The position numbers were made by a program, and so were the translations under genes. Source: Lachnospiraceae bacterium UBA1201 (lineage in GTDB: Bacteria > Bacillota > Clostridia > Lachnospirales > Lachnospiraceae). From it: DNA of 11,906 nt. The notes beneath the pieces are model-generated. The model saw nothing but the letters and a program-made list of their open reading frames with translations. It was not told the DNA's origin and made no database searches. The stretch is from positions 1 to 11,906 of the forward strand of contig DBXX01000102.1 in assembly GCA_002309675.1 (NCBI GenBank), read 5' to 3'. Each line of letters opens with the position of its first letter. Within the stretch, counting starts at the first letter, position 1. Below, one piece after another: positions 11,632-11,906 of the stretch.

Positions 11632-11906
11632 ATGTTTAAGATAAATGAGAATTACCTGAAGTTGCCGGGCAGCTACCTGTTTTCGACGGTCGGCCGCAAG
11701 GCGCGCGAGTACAAGGCAGCGCATCCGGATAAGAACGTGATCAGCCTCGGTATCGGTGACGTTACCCAGCCCCTGGCACCCGCAGTCATCGAGGCGCTGC
11801 ATGCGGCTGTTGATGAGATGGGCCAGGCTGCAACCTTCCGCGGCTATGCTCCGGACCTCGGTTACGAGTTCCTGCGCAGCGAGATCGCGAATAAGGATTA
11901 TAAGGC
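11632..11906 (+). CDS. dapL: LL-diaminopimelate aminotransferase (3' end cut by window)
   Basis: A PLP-dependent class I/II aminotransferase that converts L-2,3,4,5-tetrahydrodipicolinate directly to LL-2,6-diaminopimelate using glutamate (EC 2.6.1.83). This shortens the route to lysine and to meso-diaminopimelate for peptidoglycan. The 91 full codons visible carry the recognisable DapL N-terminus: NENYLKLPGSYLFS right after the start, SLGIGDVTQPLAPAVIEAL, and GYAPDLGYEFLR. The catalytic lysine and most of the PLP site lie beyond the window; the family is about 400 residues. It has its own promoter and a strong ribosome binding site, so it is transcribed independently of the ATPase-TraX unit. 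No frame damage is seen in the visible part. Confidence 0.93.
   Translation, partial: MFKINENYLKLPGSYLFSTVGRKAREYKAAHPDKNVISLGIGDVTQPLAPAVIEALHAAVDEMGQAATFRGYAPDLGYEFLRSEIANKDYK

Overview
The window looks like chromosomal DNA of a Gram-positive, low-to-mid GC Clostridia, most likely Lachnospiraceae-like. The pointers are an LL-diaminopimelate aminotransferase (dapL) at the right edge, a giant secreted protein built from GLUG and Listeria-Bacteroides-type repeats with a Pro/Thr/Glu stalk, strong AGGAGG-type ribosome binding sites and sigma-A-like promoters. Every gene supported lies on the + strand. No RNA gene, insertion sequence, CRISPR array, attachment site or integrase is visible.

Layout. 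(1) 1-1356: nearly complete trkA, the cytosolic NAD-binding gating subunit of a Trk potassium importer, closed by a strong terminator. (2) 1357-1697: a 341-base spacer holding that terminator, a second terminator-like structure and a good extended -10 promoter. (3) 1698-9728: one 2676-residue surface protein that takes up two thirds of the window. Its order is signal peptide, GLUG solenoid 1 (about 20 coils), GLUG solenoid 2 (about 6 coils), a Listeria-Bacteroides-like unit, a discoidin-like (F5/8 type C) carbohydrate-binding-like domain, two more divergent repeat units, twelve B-repeat-like units of about 67 residues, a thirteenth degenerate unit, two Ig-like domains, a Pro/Thr/Glu stalk, and a membrane helix with a basic tail but no LPXTG. 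A strong terminator follows. (4) 9777-9913: a regulatory spacer with a near-consensus promoter embedded in inverted repeats. (5) 9914-11498: a two-gene unit, a small stand-alone AAA ATPase overlapping or closely abutting a TraX-family membrane protein. (6) 11632-end: the start of dapL with its own promoter and ribosome binding site.

How they fit together. trkA (potassium uptake) and dapL (lysine/meso-diaminopimelate synthesis, feeding peptidoglycan) are housekeeping genes. Between them are a monocistronic giant adhesin-like gene, visibly less GC-rich than its neighbours, and an ATPase/TraX pair of unknown role. I see no evidence that the adhesin and the ATPase/TraX pair form one system, because a terminator and a new promoter separate them. 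The most unusual content is the giant protein: an exact 804-bp higher-order duplication inside its repeat array, a strict 67-residue phase, a regular cysteine column in its GLUG solenoid, and a C-terminal anchor without a recognisable sortase motif.
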